From the NCBI GenBank assembly GCA_016791445.1, contig JAEUMP010000016.1, forward strand, positions 248,001 through 312,000: a stretch of DNA of 64,000 nt, written 5' to 3'. This document shows, in pieces, positions 7,404-16,438 of the stretch. The DNA is from Hyphomonadaceae bacterium. GTDB taxonomy: Bacteria > Pseudomonadota > Alphaproteobacteria > Caulobacterales > Aquidulcibacteraceae. The notes beneath the pieces are model-generated. The model made no database searches. It was not told where the DNA came from and saw nothing but the letters and a program-made list of their open reading frames with translations. Each line of letters opens with the position of its first letter. Within the stretch, counting starts at the first letter, position 1. The position numbers and the translations under genes are program-made.

Positions 7404-8759
7404 TCACTTGCCGATGCAGAAGCTCGAGAAGATTTCGCCGAGCACGTCTTCGACGTCGATGCGTCCCGTGAGCCGCCCGAGCGAGCGCGCGGCGAGCCGC
7501 ACGTCTTCCGCGACCAGTTCGGCGCCGGTGATCTTCAGCGCCGCCGCCGCGCGCACGAGATGATCACGCGCGTCGGTGACCGCCTCGCGGTGCCGCAGTC
7601 GCGTAAGGACCGGCGCCTCTGTCTGGGTGAGGTCCGCCGCCACGCGCGCGGATATCTGAGCGATCAGCGCATCGACGCCTTCGCCCGTCTTCGTCGACAC
7701 ATGCAGCGGCGCGATCTCGAGCGAGTCGGCGAGCGCACCGACCAGTGCGTCAGCGCTCCGCGTGTCGAGATCGGACTTCGAGACGATCAACACATCGCCG
7801 CCAACCACGAGTGAGGCCAGCTCGGGCGTGAGTGTGGTCGCGCCGGCTTCAACGACCGCCAGGCGCAGATCGGCGTCGAGCGCCCGCGCCAGCGCGCGGC
7901 GGACGCCTTCGCTCTCGACTGCGTCGGACGCCTCGCGCAGGCCCGCCGTGTCGGCGATCCAGACGGGGAAGCCCGCGAGCACCAGCCGCACTTCCACGAC
8001 ATCACGCGTCGTGCCGGGCGTATCGGAGACGATGGCAGCCTCGCGCCGCGCCAAGGCATTGAGCAGGCTGGACTTTCCGGCGTTCGGCGCGCCGAGGATC
8101 GCGATGCGGTAGCCATCGCGCACGCGCTCGCCACGGCCGTGATCGGCGAGGTGTGCGTCCATCGCCGCGACAAGCGTCGCGATCTCCGGCGCAGCACGGG
8201 CGGCGAGCGCGTCGGGTAGATCCTCGTCAGGGAAATCGATCTCGGCTTCGATGAGCGCGAGGGCGCCGAGCAGCTGCGCGCGCCAACCATCGTAGAGCGC
8301 GGCGAGTTCGCCCTGCATCTGGCGCAGCGCCTGGCGGCGCTGGCCTTCGGTCTCGGCGTCGACGAGGTCCGCAATGGCTTCGGCGGCGGTGAGGTCGAGC
8401 TTGCCGTTCTCGAACGCGCGGCGCGTGAAGTCGCCGGGGCCGGCGTGGCGGAGGCCGAGCGCTGACAGCGCTTCCGAGAGAGCGGCGATGATGGCGGTCC
8501 CGCCGTGGACCTGAAGCTCGGCGACATCCTCGCCGGTGAAGCTAGCAGGCGCGGGAAACCAGAGCAGGAGGCCGTCGTCGATGATGTCGCCGGCGGCGTC
8601 ATGGAAGCGGCGGCGCACGGCGCGGCGTGGTTCGGGCAGGGCTCTGGCGGTGAGCGCGGCAACCGCGCGGCCGGCGTCGGGGCCGGAGATCCGGAGGACG
8701 GCGACGCCTGCGCGCCCCGGCCCGGAGGCTAGGGCGAAGATCGTCGCCGGGGCGATCAT
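7404..8759 (-). CDS. mnmE: tRNA modification GTPase MnmE (TrmE)
   Basis: MnmE is the K+-activated GTPase that works with MnmG on tRNA wobble uridine. The product has 451 aa, the usual length. The N-terminal tetrahydrofolate-binding domain starts MIAPATIFALASGPG. The G domain has GAPNAGKSS (G1), DTPGTTRD, DTAG (G3) and SKSD as G4 (usually NKxD). The protein ends FCIGK, the conserved C-terminal catalytic cysteine motif. The ATG at 8759 overlaps the stop of the upstream small gene as ATGA; a longer upstream open frame is not conserved in character. Confidence 0.97.
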   Translation of the reverse strand: MIAPATIFALASGPGRAGVAVLRISGPDAGRAVAALTARALPEPRRAVRRRFHDAAGDIIDDGLLLWFPAPASFTGEDVAELQVHGGTAIIAALSEALSALGLRHAGPGDFTRRAFENGKLDLTAAEAIADLVDAETEGQRRQALRQMQGELAALYDGWRAQLLGALALIEAEIDFPDEDLPDALAARAAPEIATLVAAMDAHLADHGRGERVRDGYRIAILGAPNAGKSSLLNALARREAAIVSDTPGTTRDVVEVRLVLAGFPVWIADTAGLREASDAVESEGVRRALARALDADLRLAVVEAGATTLTPELASLVVGGDVLIVSKSDLDTRSADALVGALADSLEIAPLHVSTKTGEGVDALIAQISARVAADLTQTEAPVLTRLRHREAVTDARDHLVRAAAALKITGAELVAEDVRLAARSLGRLTGRIDVEDVLGEIFSSFCIGK

Positions 8760-8998
8760 TCGCTGCGGGTAGAGCCGCTCGCGGCGGTGGTCATCAGCTT
8801 CATGAAGGCGTCCTGCGCCTGACCGCCGAAGCTCATCCAGGACTTCATCATTGTGTCGGGAGACATGAGCTTCATGTTCTCCTCGGCGCGGCTCGTCATC
8901 TCGCGGACGAGCATCTCGTTGAGCGGCGTCACATCGGGCAAGCCGACGAAGCGTCTGGCCTCCTCGGGCGTGCACTCTACATTCAGGGTCATCTTCAT
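8756..8998 (-). CDS. DUF6489-like small protein
   Basis: This 80-residue, largely helical protein starts MKMTLNVECTPEEARRFVGLPDV and is rich in methionine in its second half. Small proteins of this type (DUF6489) often precede mnmE in Caulobacterales and relatives, which fits the ATGA overlap with mnmE here. The 'ECTPEEARRF' segment resembles other short helical proteins of unknown role. No catalytic residues are apparent. The family assignment is from memory of the pattern and should be treated as likely, not certain. Confidence 0.75.
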   Translation of the reverse strand: MKMTLNVECTPEEARRFVGLPDVTPLNEMLVREMTSRAEENMKLMSPDTMMKSWMSFGGQAQDAFMKLMTTAASGSTRSE

Positions 8999-9101
8999 CA
9001 GGCAGGCCTCGCGCGGAAGGGACCAAATCAGTCTTCAGGGAACATAGACCCTCGCGGCCCTTTCCCGTAAGCCTCCGCCGCCGTTTCGGAGAACCCATCG
9101 C

Positions 9102-9794
9102 ATGACGTCACGCTGGATCGACATCCCCGCAGAAGCCGGGTCGTTCAAAGCCTATGTCTCGGAACCCGCTGGAGCCCCGAAGGGCGCCGTGGTCGTGATC
9201 CAGGAGATTTTCGGCGTGAACGAGGGCGTGCGCGGCAAGGCCGACTGGCTGGCCCGCGAAGGGTTCCTCGCCATCGCGCCGGATCTCTTCTGGCGGCTGG
9301 AGCCAGGCGTCCAGCTCACCGACAAGACCGAGGCCGAATGGGCCAAGGCCTTCGACTACATGAAGCGCTTCGACGCCGCGAAGGGCGTCGAGGACATCAC
9401 CCGCACGATCGATGCGGCGCGCAAGCTGGGCCAGGCGAAGGTCGGCGCGGTCGGCTACTGCCTCGGCGGTCTGCTCGCCTATCTCACGGCCTGTCACACC
9501 AGCGCGGATGCGTCGGTTGGCTATTACGGCGTGTCGATCGAGACCAAGCTCGACGAGGCGCAGGCCATGAAGAAGCCGCTGATGCTGCACATCGCCGGCA
9601 AGGATCAGTTCGTGCCGAAGGACGCGCAGGACGCGATCAACGCCGGACTGAGGGACAATCCGCTCGTCACGCTGCACACCTATGCAGAGCAGGACCACGC
9701 CTTCACGCGCGTCGGCGGCGCCCACTACGACGCGCACGCGGCGGAGCTGGCGGATGCGCGCACCGTCGGCTTCTTCAAGCAACATCTGGCCTGA
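9102..9794 (+). CDS. Dienelactone hydrolase family protein
   Basis: The 230-residue alpha/beta hydrolase is related to carboxymethylenebutenolidase. The nucleophile elbow is GYCLGG (cysteine nucleophile). The acid is probably the Asp in AGKDQFVP, and the histidine is in EQDHAFTR. This Cys-Asp-His triad is characteristic of the family. The N-terminus has the usual GAVVVIQEIFGVNEGVRGKADWLA segment, and no signal peptide is present, so it is cytoplasmic. It is transcribed divergently from the mnmE operon and followed by the GDPD gene 7 bases later, probably as an operon. The physiological substrate is unknown. Confidence 0.92.
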   Translation: MTSRWIDIPAEAGSFKAYVSEPAGAPKGAVVVIQEIFGVNEGVRGKADWLAREGFLAIAPDLFWRLEPGVQLTDKTEAEWAKAFDYMKRFDAAKGVEDITRTIDAARKLGQAKVGAVGYCLGGLLAYLTACHTSADASVGYYGVSIETKLDEAQAMKKPLMLHIAGKDQFVPKDAQDAINAGLRDNPLVTLHTYAEQDHAFTRVGGAHYDAHAAELADARTVGFFKQHLA

Positions 9795-9801
9795 GGTACT
9801 G

Positions 9802-10743
9802 ATGCTGAAGCGACTGCTTATCGCCGCCGCGACGCTCGCGCTCGCGGCCTGCGAAACGGTGAGCGCGCCGAGCGACGTGCCGGACCGGACGCCGAAGGAT
9901 ATCGTCGCGTTCTTCGATTGCCTGCGCGAACGCTCGCTGACCATTGTCTCCGCGCACCGCGGCGGCGATGCGCCGTTCGAGAATGCGATGCCGACATTCG
10001 AGCGCACCGTCGGCGGCGCGCCGGCGCCGGTGGCGCTCGAGATCGATGTGCAACGCACGAAGGACGGCGTCCTCGTGCTCATGCACGATGAAACGCTTGA
10101 TCGCACGACCAACGGCACGGGCCCGGTCGCCAACGTCACTGCGGCGCAGTTTGCGGCGCTGCGGCTTGAAGACGAAACCGGAAAGCCGACTGCGGTGCGG
10201 CCGACGACACTGCGTCAGGCGCTCGACTGGTCGAAGGGCCGCGCCATCCTGCAGCTCGACGTGAAGCGCAGCGCGCCGATGGCGGAGGTCGTCGCCGCCG
10301 TGCGCGCCGCCGGCGCCGAGCAGCGCGTGGTGCTGATCGTCTATACGACGGAAGCGGCCCTCGCTGCGCACCGTCTCGCGCCGGAGATGATGCTGTCGGT
10401 TCCGGCCGCCTCGATCCCCGCGCTCGAGGGCCTCTCCAGCATGCGCTTCGACATGACGCGCGTTCTCGCCTGGACGGGCACACGCGAACCGAACTCCGCC
10501 CTCAATGTGGAGATGGCGCAGAGGGGCATCGAAGTGATCTTCGGCACGCTCGGGAACGGACCGACGAGCTGGGACAACCGCTTTGCGCGCGAGGGCGATC
10601 ATGGCTATGCGGCCTTCGCCGACACCGGCATCCAGATGATCGCCTCCGACCGTCCGCTGGAAGCCATGCGCGCGCTCGATGACGCCAATGGGCCGGGCGC
10701 GCCGGCGCTGGCGTGCCTGACCGCACGGGGAACGACGCCATGA
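9802..10743 (+). CDS. Glycerophosphodiester phosphodiesterase lipoprotein
   Basis: The 313-residue product has a lipoprotein signal: MLKRLLIAAATLALAAC, with the lipobox cysteine at 17. The GDPD barrel carries the catalytic pattern SAHRGG...FENAMPTF, EIDVQRTKDGVLVLMHDETLDRTT and LQLDVKR. It would hydrolyse deacylated phospholipid head groups in the periplasm. The ATG at 9802 follows CTGAGGTACTG. The stop overlaps the next gene as ATGA, so it is part of an operon with the quinone reductase. Confidence 0.9.
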   Translation: MLKRLLIAAATLALAACETVSAPSDVPDRTPKDIVAFFDCLRERSLTIVSAHRGGDAPFENAMPTFERTVGGAPAPVALEIDVQRTKDGVLVLMHDETLDRTTNGTGPVANVTAAQFAALRLEDETGKPTAVRPTTLRQALDWSKGRAILQLDVKRSAPMAEVVAAVRAAGAEQRVVLIVYTTEAALAAHRLAPEMMLSVPAASIPALEGLSSMRFDMTRVLAWTGTREPNSALNVEMAQRGIEVIFGTLGNGPTSWDNRFAREGDHGYAAFADTGIQMIASDRPLEAMRALDDANGPGAPALACLTARGTTP

Positions 10744-11711
10744 AGGCCGTCCGCATTTCGCAGACCGGCGGGCCGGACGTGATCCGCTTCGAAGAGGTCG
10801 CCGCGCCGCAGGCGGGCGCGGGAGAGATCGTCATCCGCCAGCGCGCGATCGGCGTGAACTTCATCGACACCTATCACCGCACGGGCCTCTATCCGATCCC
10901 CACGCCGAGCGGCCTCGGACTCGAAGGGGCGGGCGAGGTGATTGAAGTCGGCGCGGGCGTCACGCGATTCAAGGTCGGTGATCGCGCGGGCTTCTGCTCG
11001 GGTCCCATCGGCGCCTATGCGGAGATGCACGCCGTGCCGGCGGCGCGCGCGGTGACGATTCCGGATGGCGTCAGCGACGACATCGCGGCGGCGTCGATGC
11101 TGAAGGGCATGACGGCGCGCTATCTGCTGAAGCGCACCTATCCTTTGAAAGCGGGCGAATTCGCCATCGTGCACGCGGCGGCCGGCGGCGTCGGACAGAT
11201 CGCGGTGCAGTGGGCCGCGCATATCGGCGCGGTGGTGATCGCGGTCGTCGGTTCGGCGGCGAAGGGCGAGATCGCACGTACACTCGGCGCTAACCACGTT
11301 ATCGACACGTCGAAGGAAGACATCGTCAAGCGCGTGCGCGAGATCACGAACGGCGAGGGCGCCCACGTTTCCTACGACAGCGTCGGCAAGGACACGTTCC
11401 AGGCCTCGCTCGATTCCCTGCGTCCGCTCGGCATGTTCGTGAGCTTCGGCAATGCGTCGGGCGCCGCGCCGCCGTTCGATCCGGGCATCCTCGCGCAGAA
11501 GGGTTCGCTGTTCTTCACGCGGCCGACGCTCTTCACCTACACGCGCACGCCCGAGCTCTTGCAGGAAACGGCGGACGATCTCTTCGAGGGGATCGCGAAG
11601 GGGATCGTGAAGATCGCGCCGCCGACGCGCTATGCGCTGGCCGACGCGGCGCAGGCGCACCGCGATCTTGAGGCGCGCAAGACGACGGGAAGTCTGGTGC
11701 TTGTTCCGTAA
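10740..11711 (+). CDS. NADPH:quinone oxidoreductase, zinc-free MDR family (Qor-like)
   Basis: The 323-residue protein belongs to the medium-chain dehydrogenase/reductase superfamily. It has the GroES-like N-terminal half (GVNFIDTYHRTGLYP, typical of Qor) and the NADPH-binding HAAAGGVGQIAVQWA motif near the middle. The catalytic zinc ligands of alcohol dehydrogenases are absent. It would reduce quinones with NADPH. The start ATG overlaps the stop of the GDPD gene (ATGA). Confidence 0.92.
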   Translation: MKAVRISQTGGPDVIRFEEVAAPQAGAGEIVIRQRAIGVNFIDTYHRTGLYPIPTPSGLGLEGAGEVIEVGAGVTRFKVGDRAGFCSGPIGAYAEMHAVPAARAVTIPDGVSDDIAAASMLKGMTARYLLKRTYPLKAGEFAIVHAAAGGVGQIAVQWAAHIGAVVIAVVGSAAKGEIARTLGANHVIDTSKEDIVKRVREITNGEGAHVSYDSVGKDTFQASLDSLRPLGMFVSFGNASGAAPPFDPGILAQKGSLFFTRPTLFTYTRTPELLQETADDLFEGIAKGIVKIAPPTRYALADAAQAHRDLEARKTTGSLVLVP

Positions 11712-11740
11712 AGGCGGCGCGCCGGTATTCATGCCAGACT

Positions 11741-11830
11741 GCGCACCTCCCGGTGCGCATGCAGCGGCGCCGCCAGACTCCGAAGAATCTCGCGTTGTCT
11801 TGAGATGGGGTTGCGCACCGGGAGGTGCGC
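11741..11830. repeat. Inverted repeat of two small hairpins (REP-like)
   Basis: Two 19-base arms, 11741-11759 and 11812-11830, are exact reverse complements. Each arm is itself a hairpin (GCGCACC, loop TCCC, GGTGCGC). The unit lies between two convergent genes. This design resembles REP/REPIN elements or a bidirectional terminator. Confidence 0.7.
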
Positions 11831-11846
11831 GGTCCTGTTTCGACTT

Positions 11847-12341
11847 TCATGATGTATCCGCAGCTTCCGCAGCGAGTGCGGGCGCCGATGTGCACAGTGC
11901 GATCATCACGGCAGTCACCGTGACGATGGCGCCGGGCACGCCACCTTTCTTCGGCAGACGCGCGAGCGCGCCTTTCACCGTGCGGTCGAAGTCGCGCAGC
12001 GCATCGCGCATCTCGCGCGGCGTGTGCAGGGCGATTCCGCGCGTGTAGGCGTGCAGAAGGCGGATGCGACGGCGGCGGTAGCCGCGCATGCCGTGCGGTC
12101 TCGACGTGAACGTCTGACGGTCCACGCGGAAAGTCAGGCGCGAGCACATGCTGAGGAAAATCAGCGTGCGGATGTCACGGCGCGCCTTGCGGATCTCAGC
12201 CTGGAAGTCGAGGCGCATGAAGCGGGGCGGGCGCACGCGCGCCATCAGCCACGCCATCACTTCGAGCAGCCACAGATGCAGCGCGCGCGCGCGCGCGGCG
12301 TAAACGGCGCGGCGATGGCGAAGCGGTCTCGCGATCTGCAT
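11847..12341 (-). CDS. Arginine-rich hypothetical protein with C-terminal hydrophobic segment
   Basis: The 164-residue product is strongly basic through most of its length (for example YRRRRIRLLHAY). It ends with a hydrophobic stretch (GAIVTVTAVMIALCTSAPALA) that could be a tail anchor; the odd AxA sequence resembles a signal peptidase site at the wrong end. An excellent Shine-Dalgarno sequence (GGAGGAGAG) lies 4 bases before the ATG, so it is likely translated. No family was recognised. Confidence 0.6.
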   Translation of the reverse strand: MQIARPLRHRRAVYAARARALHLWLLEVMAWLMARVRPPRFMRLDFQAEIRKARRDIRTLIFLSMCSRLTFRVDRQTFTSRPHGMRGYRRRRIRLLHAYTRGIALHTPREMRDALRDFDRTVKGALARLPKKGGVPGAIVTVTAVMIALCTSAPALAAEAADTS

Positions 12342-12653
12342 GTGCTCTCCTCCGCGTGACGACGGGACCATCCCGGCGTGACGTGAGGAGGACGGTAAGG
12401 GCTCGCGTTACCCGGTCGGATAGTTTTGCTGATTTTTCTGGTCAGGACCGCCAGCGCCTTCGCCGGCTTCCTTGTGCGCCAAGGGGAAGCGGTTTGCCGG
12501 CGAGGCGCCGGCGGTCCTTGCGGCGAGGGGAATGGCGTTTGTGTTTCCCCCTACTGAAAGGTCATGTTCGCGCTCATGGCGAATGCGGCGCGGCCGAGTT
12601 GCGAAACCAGCGACAGGTGTGGCTAGGTGTTCGGGAAGCGATCGGGGGCGGTC
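12342..12653. other. Gene-free interval with a large hairpin repeat
   Basis: No convincing gene is present in this 312-bp interval between divergent genes. It holds the hairpin described at 12444-12518. A short AT-rich run (TTTTGCTGATTTTTC, near 12424) lies just before it and may belong to a promoter, but no clear -35/-10 pair could be assigned. Confidence 0.6.
12444..12518. repeat. Large imperfect hairpin (75 bp)
   Basis: The arms are 12444-12467 (AGGACCGCCAGCGCCTTCGC...) and 12496-12518. They pair almost fully, with one mismatch and one bulge. The inner spacer can extend the stem (CTTCCTTG with CAAGGGGAAG). It looks like a dispersed palindromic repeat rather than a terminator, because there is no U-tract. 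Confidence 0.6.
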
Positions 12654-12983
12654 ATGACGCGGGGCAGGTACACGACTTTCGCTACGGGCCTGTCGGCCGG
12701 GCACGGCGCTTTCATCTTCGCCTTTCTCAATCCCGAGCGGATCTGGTCGCGGGAGGTCAGCGATGCCGACTCCGCCACGCTGGCGCTGGTGGTCATCCTG
12801 CCCATGACCGGCGTCCTGCTCGCCGCATTGCTGTTCTGGCTGTCGACCCTCTGGGGTGACGTCAACGACTCGCCCGGATTTGTCTCGAAAGCGCTCGCGG
12901 CTTTGTCCGGCGGGCTGTTTCTGGTGCAGGTGGCGGTGGTCCTGTTCGCCGCCGTGACGATGGCCGCGCTCCCGCAGCTCTGA
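12654..12983 (+). CDS. Small membrane protein, two predicted helices
   Basis: The predicted protein has 109 residues. Helix 1 is about residues 41-63 (LALVVILPMTGVLLAALLFWLS) and helix 2 about 81-105 (ALSGGLFLVQVAVVLFAAVTMAAL), joined by a polar loop with WGDVNDSP. The ATG at 12654 has GGGGGCG upstream; a GTG at 12627 would add nine residues. No family was recognised and no partner gene is obvious. Confidence 0.6.
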   Translation: MTRGRYTTFATGLSAGHGAFIFAFLNPERIWSREVSDADSATLALVVILPMTGVLLAALLFWLSTLWGDVNDSPGFVSKALAALSGGLFLVQVAVVLFAAVTMAALPQL

Positions 12984-12993
12984 ACGTCGCGCC

Positions 12994-13647
12994 TCAGCCG
13001 CCGGCAGCGCAGGCGTAGGAGGCGATGACGTAGGTCGCCTGAATGCGCACCGCGCCTTGCCCCTCGATGACGACCGGCGTGGCGTGGGATTGCCCGCACG
13101 CTTGCGCGCCGCCGAGGTAGCGCGCGGTCATGCCGGAACGCCCGCAATATTCCGTTGCGGCGGCCATCACTTTATCTGTTTTGACCACGTCGGCGACGTA
13201 CCAGAAGGTCAGCTTGTCGCGCGTGCGGTCGAGCAGGGCCACCGGCGAGCCTTGCGACCCGAGACCGTTGTGTCCCGTCCACGCCGCGCCGACCGGAAAG
13301 TGATTTTGCAGATCCGCGCGCACGATTGCGGGGTCGTACCAGCGATCTTCATGCGCGCGCTTCTGCATGGGACGCAGCACGCGACCGAGCGTGCCATCCA
13401 CGATGGAGCGCGACAGTCCGCTGATGGCCGCATCGCTCCCGCCGCACATCGTGCGAAGCTGGTAGTCCGGACTGAGGCGTCCGTAGCTGCGCTCGTTCAA
13501 CCCGTAGTAGGGCTGGCGGCGCAGTATGTCCTCGTCGGACAGGCCGCCGCGCGGCGACGACGCTTGCTGCGCCCCGGCTGCGCCAGCGAATATGCAGGCA
13601 AACAGCAAACCTGAAATGACGGTCTTGCGCACAGCGGCTTTCCCCAC
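12994..13647 (-). CDS. Secreted hypothetical protein
   Basis: The 217-residue product has a signal peptide (MGKAAVRKTVISGLLFACIFAGAAGA) and presumably lives in the periplasm. The mature part has several cysteines (MCGG, EYCGRS, ACGQS, YACAAGG), which suggests disulfides. No recognisable enzyme motif is present. It is divergent from the Tat-signal gene that follows, with about 50 bases between their starts, so they may share a promoter region. Confidence 0.7.
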   Translation of the reverse strand: MGKAAVRKTVISGLLFACIFAGAAGAQQASSPRGGLSDEDILRRQPYYGLNERSYGRLSPDYQLRTMCGGSDAAISGLSRSIVDGTLGRVLRPMQKRAHEDRWYDPAIVRADLQNHFPVGAAWTGHNGLGSQGSPVALLDRTRDKLTFWYVADVVKTDKVMAAATEYCGRSGMTARYLGGAQACGQSHATPVVIEGQGAVRIQATYVIASYACAAGG

Positions 13648-13700
13648 GTCACTGACTTGTGCTTATCCTTGACGCTAGCGTCGGCAGGAAGGGGTGCGCA

Positions 13701-14510
13701 ATGGGGAAATATGCGCCGCTGTTTGAAGGTTCGATGACGGGAAGGCGCGCCTTTCTGGTGGCGGGCGCCGCTGCGACATTGGGCGTCGGCGCGCCGGAAG
13801 CCTTCGCTGACCGCTGCCGCATCCGGGGCAATCCGTCCGTCGGCGCGTGCAAGGCGGGATGCGACTCTCTCGAAGCCACCTTCGGCTGCCAGGATCCGGT
13901 GCTCTTTCCGTCTCCGGAAAAAGTCGCGCGCGGCGTAGCCATCGGCGCGGTGCTGGGCGGCGCGATCGCTTTCGCCGCCGGTGATGTCAGCATACTTGCG
14001 GGCGTGGTCGTCGGCGGCATTGTCGGCGGCGTGGGCGTCGGCGTGCGCAACTACCAGCAGTTCACGATCAGTCGCGCCCTCCAGAACACGTCGAAGGCAT
14101 TCGAGATCATGGAGCTCGAAATGGGCGATGACGAGCATCGCTTGCGCACCTTCGTCGCTCTCGACTACGCGAACCAGCTCATCGCGCAGATAGAACCTGT
14201 CGCGCTCGATCTGACGGCGAGCGCTTCCCGGGGCGTATCGCGTTCATCGCTTGCCGCCAGTCCCGAATGGCGCGCCGTTCGCCGCGCGGAGCCGCAGCTT
14301 GCGAGACTTCGGGCTGCATCCACGGCGTCGACCCAGACTCCCGCCGTCTATCAGCAGGCCATGCGGAGCGTCGGCCAACTCATCGGCCGCCGCAGCGTTC
14401 CGGCGCCGAGCCGTGACGTCATGGACCGCAACGCGAACCTCGCCGAGCGCATGCTGCGCGCGGTCGGCCTCTACCAGGACACCGCCTCTGCCGTCGGGAG
14501 CGCCGGCTGA
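13701..14510 (+). CDS. Tat-signal, glycine-zipper envelope protein of unknown function
   Basis: The predicted product has 269 aa. The start contains an RR motif (GRRAFLVAGAAATLGVG) near residues 14-28, typical of a Tat or Tat-like signal. It is followed by a cysteine-rich stretch (CRIRGN...CKAGCDS...FGC). Residues about 76-113 form a glycine-rich hydrophobic segment (GAVLGGAIAF, GVVVGGIVGGVGVGV) like glycine-zipper membrane proteins. The C-terminal half is helical. The ATG follows AAGGGG. No family was assigned. Confidence 0.65.
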   Translation: MGKYAPLFEGSMTGRRAFLVAGAAATLGVGAPEAFADRCRIRGNPSVGACKAGCDSLEATFGCQDPVLFPSPEKVARGVAIGAVLGGAIAFAAGDVSILAGVVVGGIVGGVGVGVRNYQQFTISRALQNTSKAFEIMELEMGDDEHRLRTFVALDYANQLIAQIEPVALDLTASASRGVSRSSLAASPEWRAVRRAEPQLARLRAASTASTQTPAVYQQAMRSVGQLIGRRSVPAPSRDVMDRNANLAERMLRAVGLYQDTASAVGSAG

Positions 14511-14513
14511 CGC

Positions 14514-15806
14514 TCAGGTATTCATGCTCTGGAAGAAGTCGTCGTTCGTCTTCGAGTCCTTGAGCTTGCCGATCAGGAACTCGATCGCGTCTTGCGTACC
14601 CATCGGGTTCAGGATGCGGCGGAGCACATACATCTTCTGCAGATGCTCCTTCGGCGTGATGAGCTCTTCCTTCCGGGTGCCGGACTTCAGGATGTCCATC
14701 GACGGGAAGATGCGCTTATCGGCGACTTTCCGGTCGAGGATGATTTCCGAGTTACCTGTGCCCTTGAATTCTTCGAAGATGACTTCGTCCATCCGCGAGC
14801 CGGTATCGATGAGCGCGGTCGCGATGATGGTGAGCGAGCCGCCTTCTTCGAGATTGCGCGCGGCGCCGAAGAAGCGCTTCGGGCGCTGCAGGGCGTTCGC
14901 GTCGACACCGCCCGTCAGCACTTTGCCGGAGGAGGGGACGACGGTGTTGTAGGCGCGGCCAAGGCGCGTGATGGAGTCGAGCAGGATCACGACGTCCTTG
15001 CCGTGCTCGGCGAGGCGCTTCGATTTCTCGATCACCATTTCCGCCACCGCGACGTGACGCGTCGCCGGCTCGTCGAACGTGGAGGAGACGACCTCGCCCT
15101 TCACCGTGCGCTGCATGTCGGTGACTTCTTCCGGGCGCTCGTCGATGAGCAGAACGATGAGGAAGACTTCCGGATGGTTGGCTTCGATCGACTTGGCGAT
15201 GTTCTGCAGCAGCACGGTCTTGCCCGTGCGCGGCGGCGCGACGATGAGCGCGCGCTGGCCTTTGCCGATCGGCGCAACGATGTCGATGATGCGGCCGGAA
15301 CGGTCCTTCACCGTCGGATCGGGCAGCTCCATCGTCAGGCGCTTGTCCGGATAGAGCGGGGTGAGGTTGTCGAAGTGGACCTTGTGGCGCACCCGGTCCG
15401 GGTCTTCGAAATTGACGCTGTTGAGTTTGACGAGGGCGAAGTAGCGCTCGCCGTCCTTCGGCGCGCGGATCTGGCCGTCGACGGTGTCACCCGTCCGGAG
15501 GCCCGCTTTGCGGATCTGCTGGGGCGAGATGTAGATGTCGTCGGGGCCCGCGAGATAGTTCGACTGCGGCGAGCGCAGGAAGCCGAACCCGTCGGGCAGC
15601 ACCTCGACAACGCCGCCGCCGCCGATCTCGACGCCGCGGTCCGCGAGCGCCTTCAGGATCGCGAACATGATCTCCTGCGAGCGCAGGGAGTTGGCGTTCT
15701 CGATCTCGAGCGCTTCGGCGAAGGCCAGCAGTTCCGCCGGCGGCTTCTTCTTCAGGTCCTGGAGCGTGAGTTGGGTGAGCCCCTCGAGGAGCTGTTCGTT
15801 TGTCAT
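14514..15806 (-). CDS. rho: Transcription termination factor Rho
   Basis: Rho is the hexameric RNA helicase for factor-dependent termination. The 430-residue product has the N-terminal helix bundle ([21 protein letters not shown]), the RNA-binding OSB fold ([18 protein letters not shown]), Walker [18 protein letters not shown] and Walker [15 protein letters not shown]. The C-terminal R-loop region is intact. I chose the ATG at 15806; its Shine-Dalgarno sequence is weak, and a longer open frame would add a 47-residue unconserved tail. It lies downstream of hemE-hemH-hemJ, the order seen in Caulobacter. Confidence 0.97.
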   Translation of the reverse strand: MTNEQLLEGLTQLTLQDLKKKPPAELLAFAEALEIENANSLRSQEIMFAILKALADRGVEIGGGGVVEVLPDGFGFLRSPQSNYLAGPDDIYISPQQIRKAGLRTGDTVDGQIRAPKDGERYFALVKLNSVNFEDPDRVRHKVHFDNLTPLYPDKRLTMELPDPTVKDRSGRIIDIVAPIGKGQRALIVAPPRTGKTVLLQNIAKSIEANHPEVFLIVLLIDERPEEVTDMQRTVKGEVVSSTFDEPATRHVAVAEMVIEKSKRLAEHGKDVVILLDSITRLGRAYNTVVPSSGKVLTGGVDANALQRPKRFFGAARNLEEGGSLTIIATALIDTGSRMDEVIFEEFKGTGNSEIILDRKVADKRIFPSMDILKSGTRKEELITPKEHLQKMYVLRRILNPMGTQDAIEFLIGKLKDSKTNDDFFQSMNT

Positions 15807-15985
15807 GGATGTACCATCGCGCGGCGCGGACCGGCCGGGGGCCGATGGACGCCGCTCTGAGAAAGGTTTGATTTTCCGGCGGGAGGAGAAGTTCGGGCGC
15901 CGCCAGACGCCATGCGCGCTGGAAGCGCGACCCCGGATGGACACCATATCGGCGCGAGGTCGTCAAGTCGCAAGGGGCGGGTCGG

Positions 15986-16438
15986 TCAGAAGGGCTCGAC
16001 CACGGCGAGGATCACCACGGCGATCGCGATCAGGAACGGGACTTCATTCATCATCCGCCAGAACTTCTCGCTGCGGCGGCGTTCGCCCTTCGCCAGACGC
16101 GCGCCCTCGGCGACGTAGTAGGCGTAGAGCCCGGTCAGGATGACGACGAGCGCGAGCTTGGCGTGCATCCAGCCCATCTGGAACTGGATCCAGTTCGACG
16201 CCGCGGAGGTCGCGAGGCCGAAGATCCAGGTGAGCGCCAGCGCCGGCGTCAGGATGATGGCGTTCAGCTTCTTCGACGCCTCGATCATTTTCCGCTCCAG
16301 CTCGCCGCCGGGTTCGGAGCCGGTCTGGTAGGCGTAAAATCGCGGCAGCATCAGCAGGCCGGCCATCAGCGCGAGCACGGCGATGACATGGATGGCGCGC
16401 ATCCAGTCGTAGTCGAGCAGGGCGGTGAAGTCGTTCAT
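15986..16438 (-). CDS. hemJ: Protoporphyrinogen IX oxidase HemJ
   Basis: HemJ carries out the penultimate step of haem synthesis in many alphaproteobacteria that lack HemG and HemY. The product has 150 residues and four predicted membrane helices, with a conserved His in the first (WMRAIHVIAVLALMAGLLMLPR). The MGWMHAKLALVVILTGLYAYY segment and the RRRSEKFWRMMNEVPF segment are family hallmarks. The start overlaps the hemH stop as ATGA. It lies between hemH and rho, with 179 bases before rho. Confidence 0.93.
   Translation of the reverse strand: MNDFTALLDYDWMRAIHVIAVLALMAGLLMLPRFYAYQTGSEPGGELERKMIEASKKLNAIILTPALALTWIFGLATSAASNWIQFQMGWMHAKLALVVILTGLYAYYVAEGARLAKGERRRSEKFWRMMNEVPFLIAIAVVILAVVEPF

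Noticed and set aside
12408-12704. 98-codon minus-strand frame in the gap before 12654
   Set aside because: It runs through the hairpin repeat and into the start of the plus-strand membrane-protein gene, and its product has no protein-like pattern.
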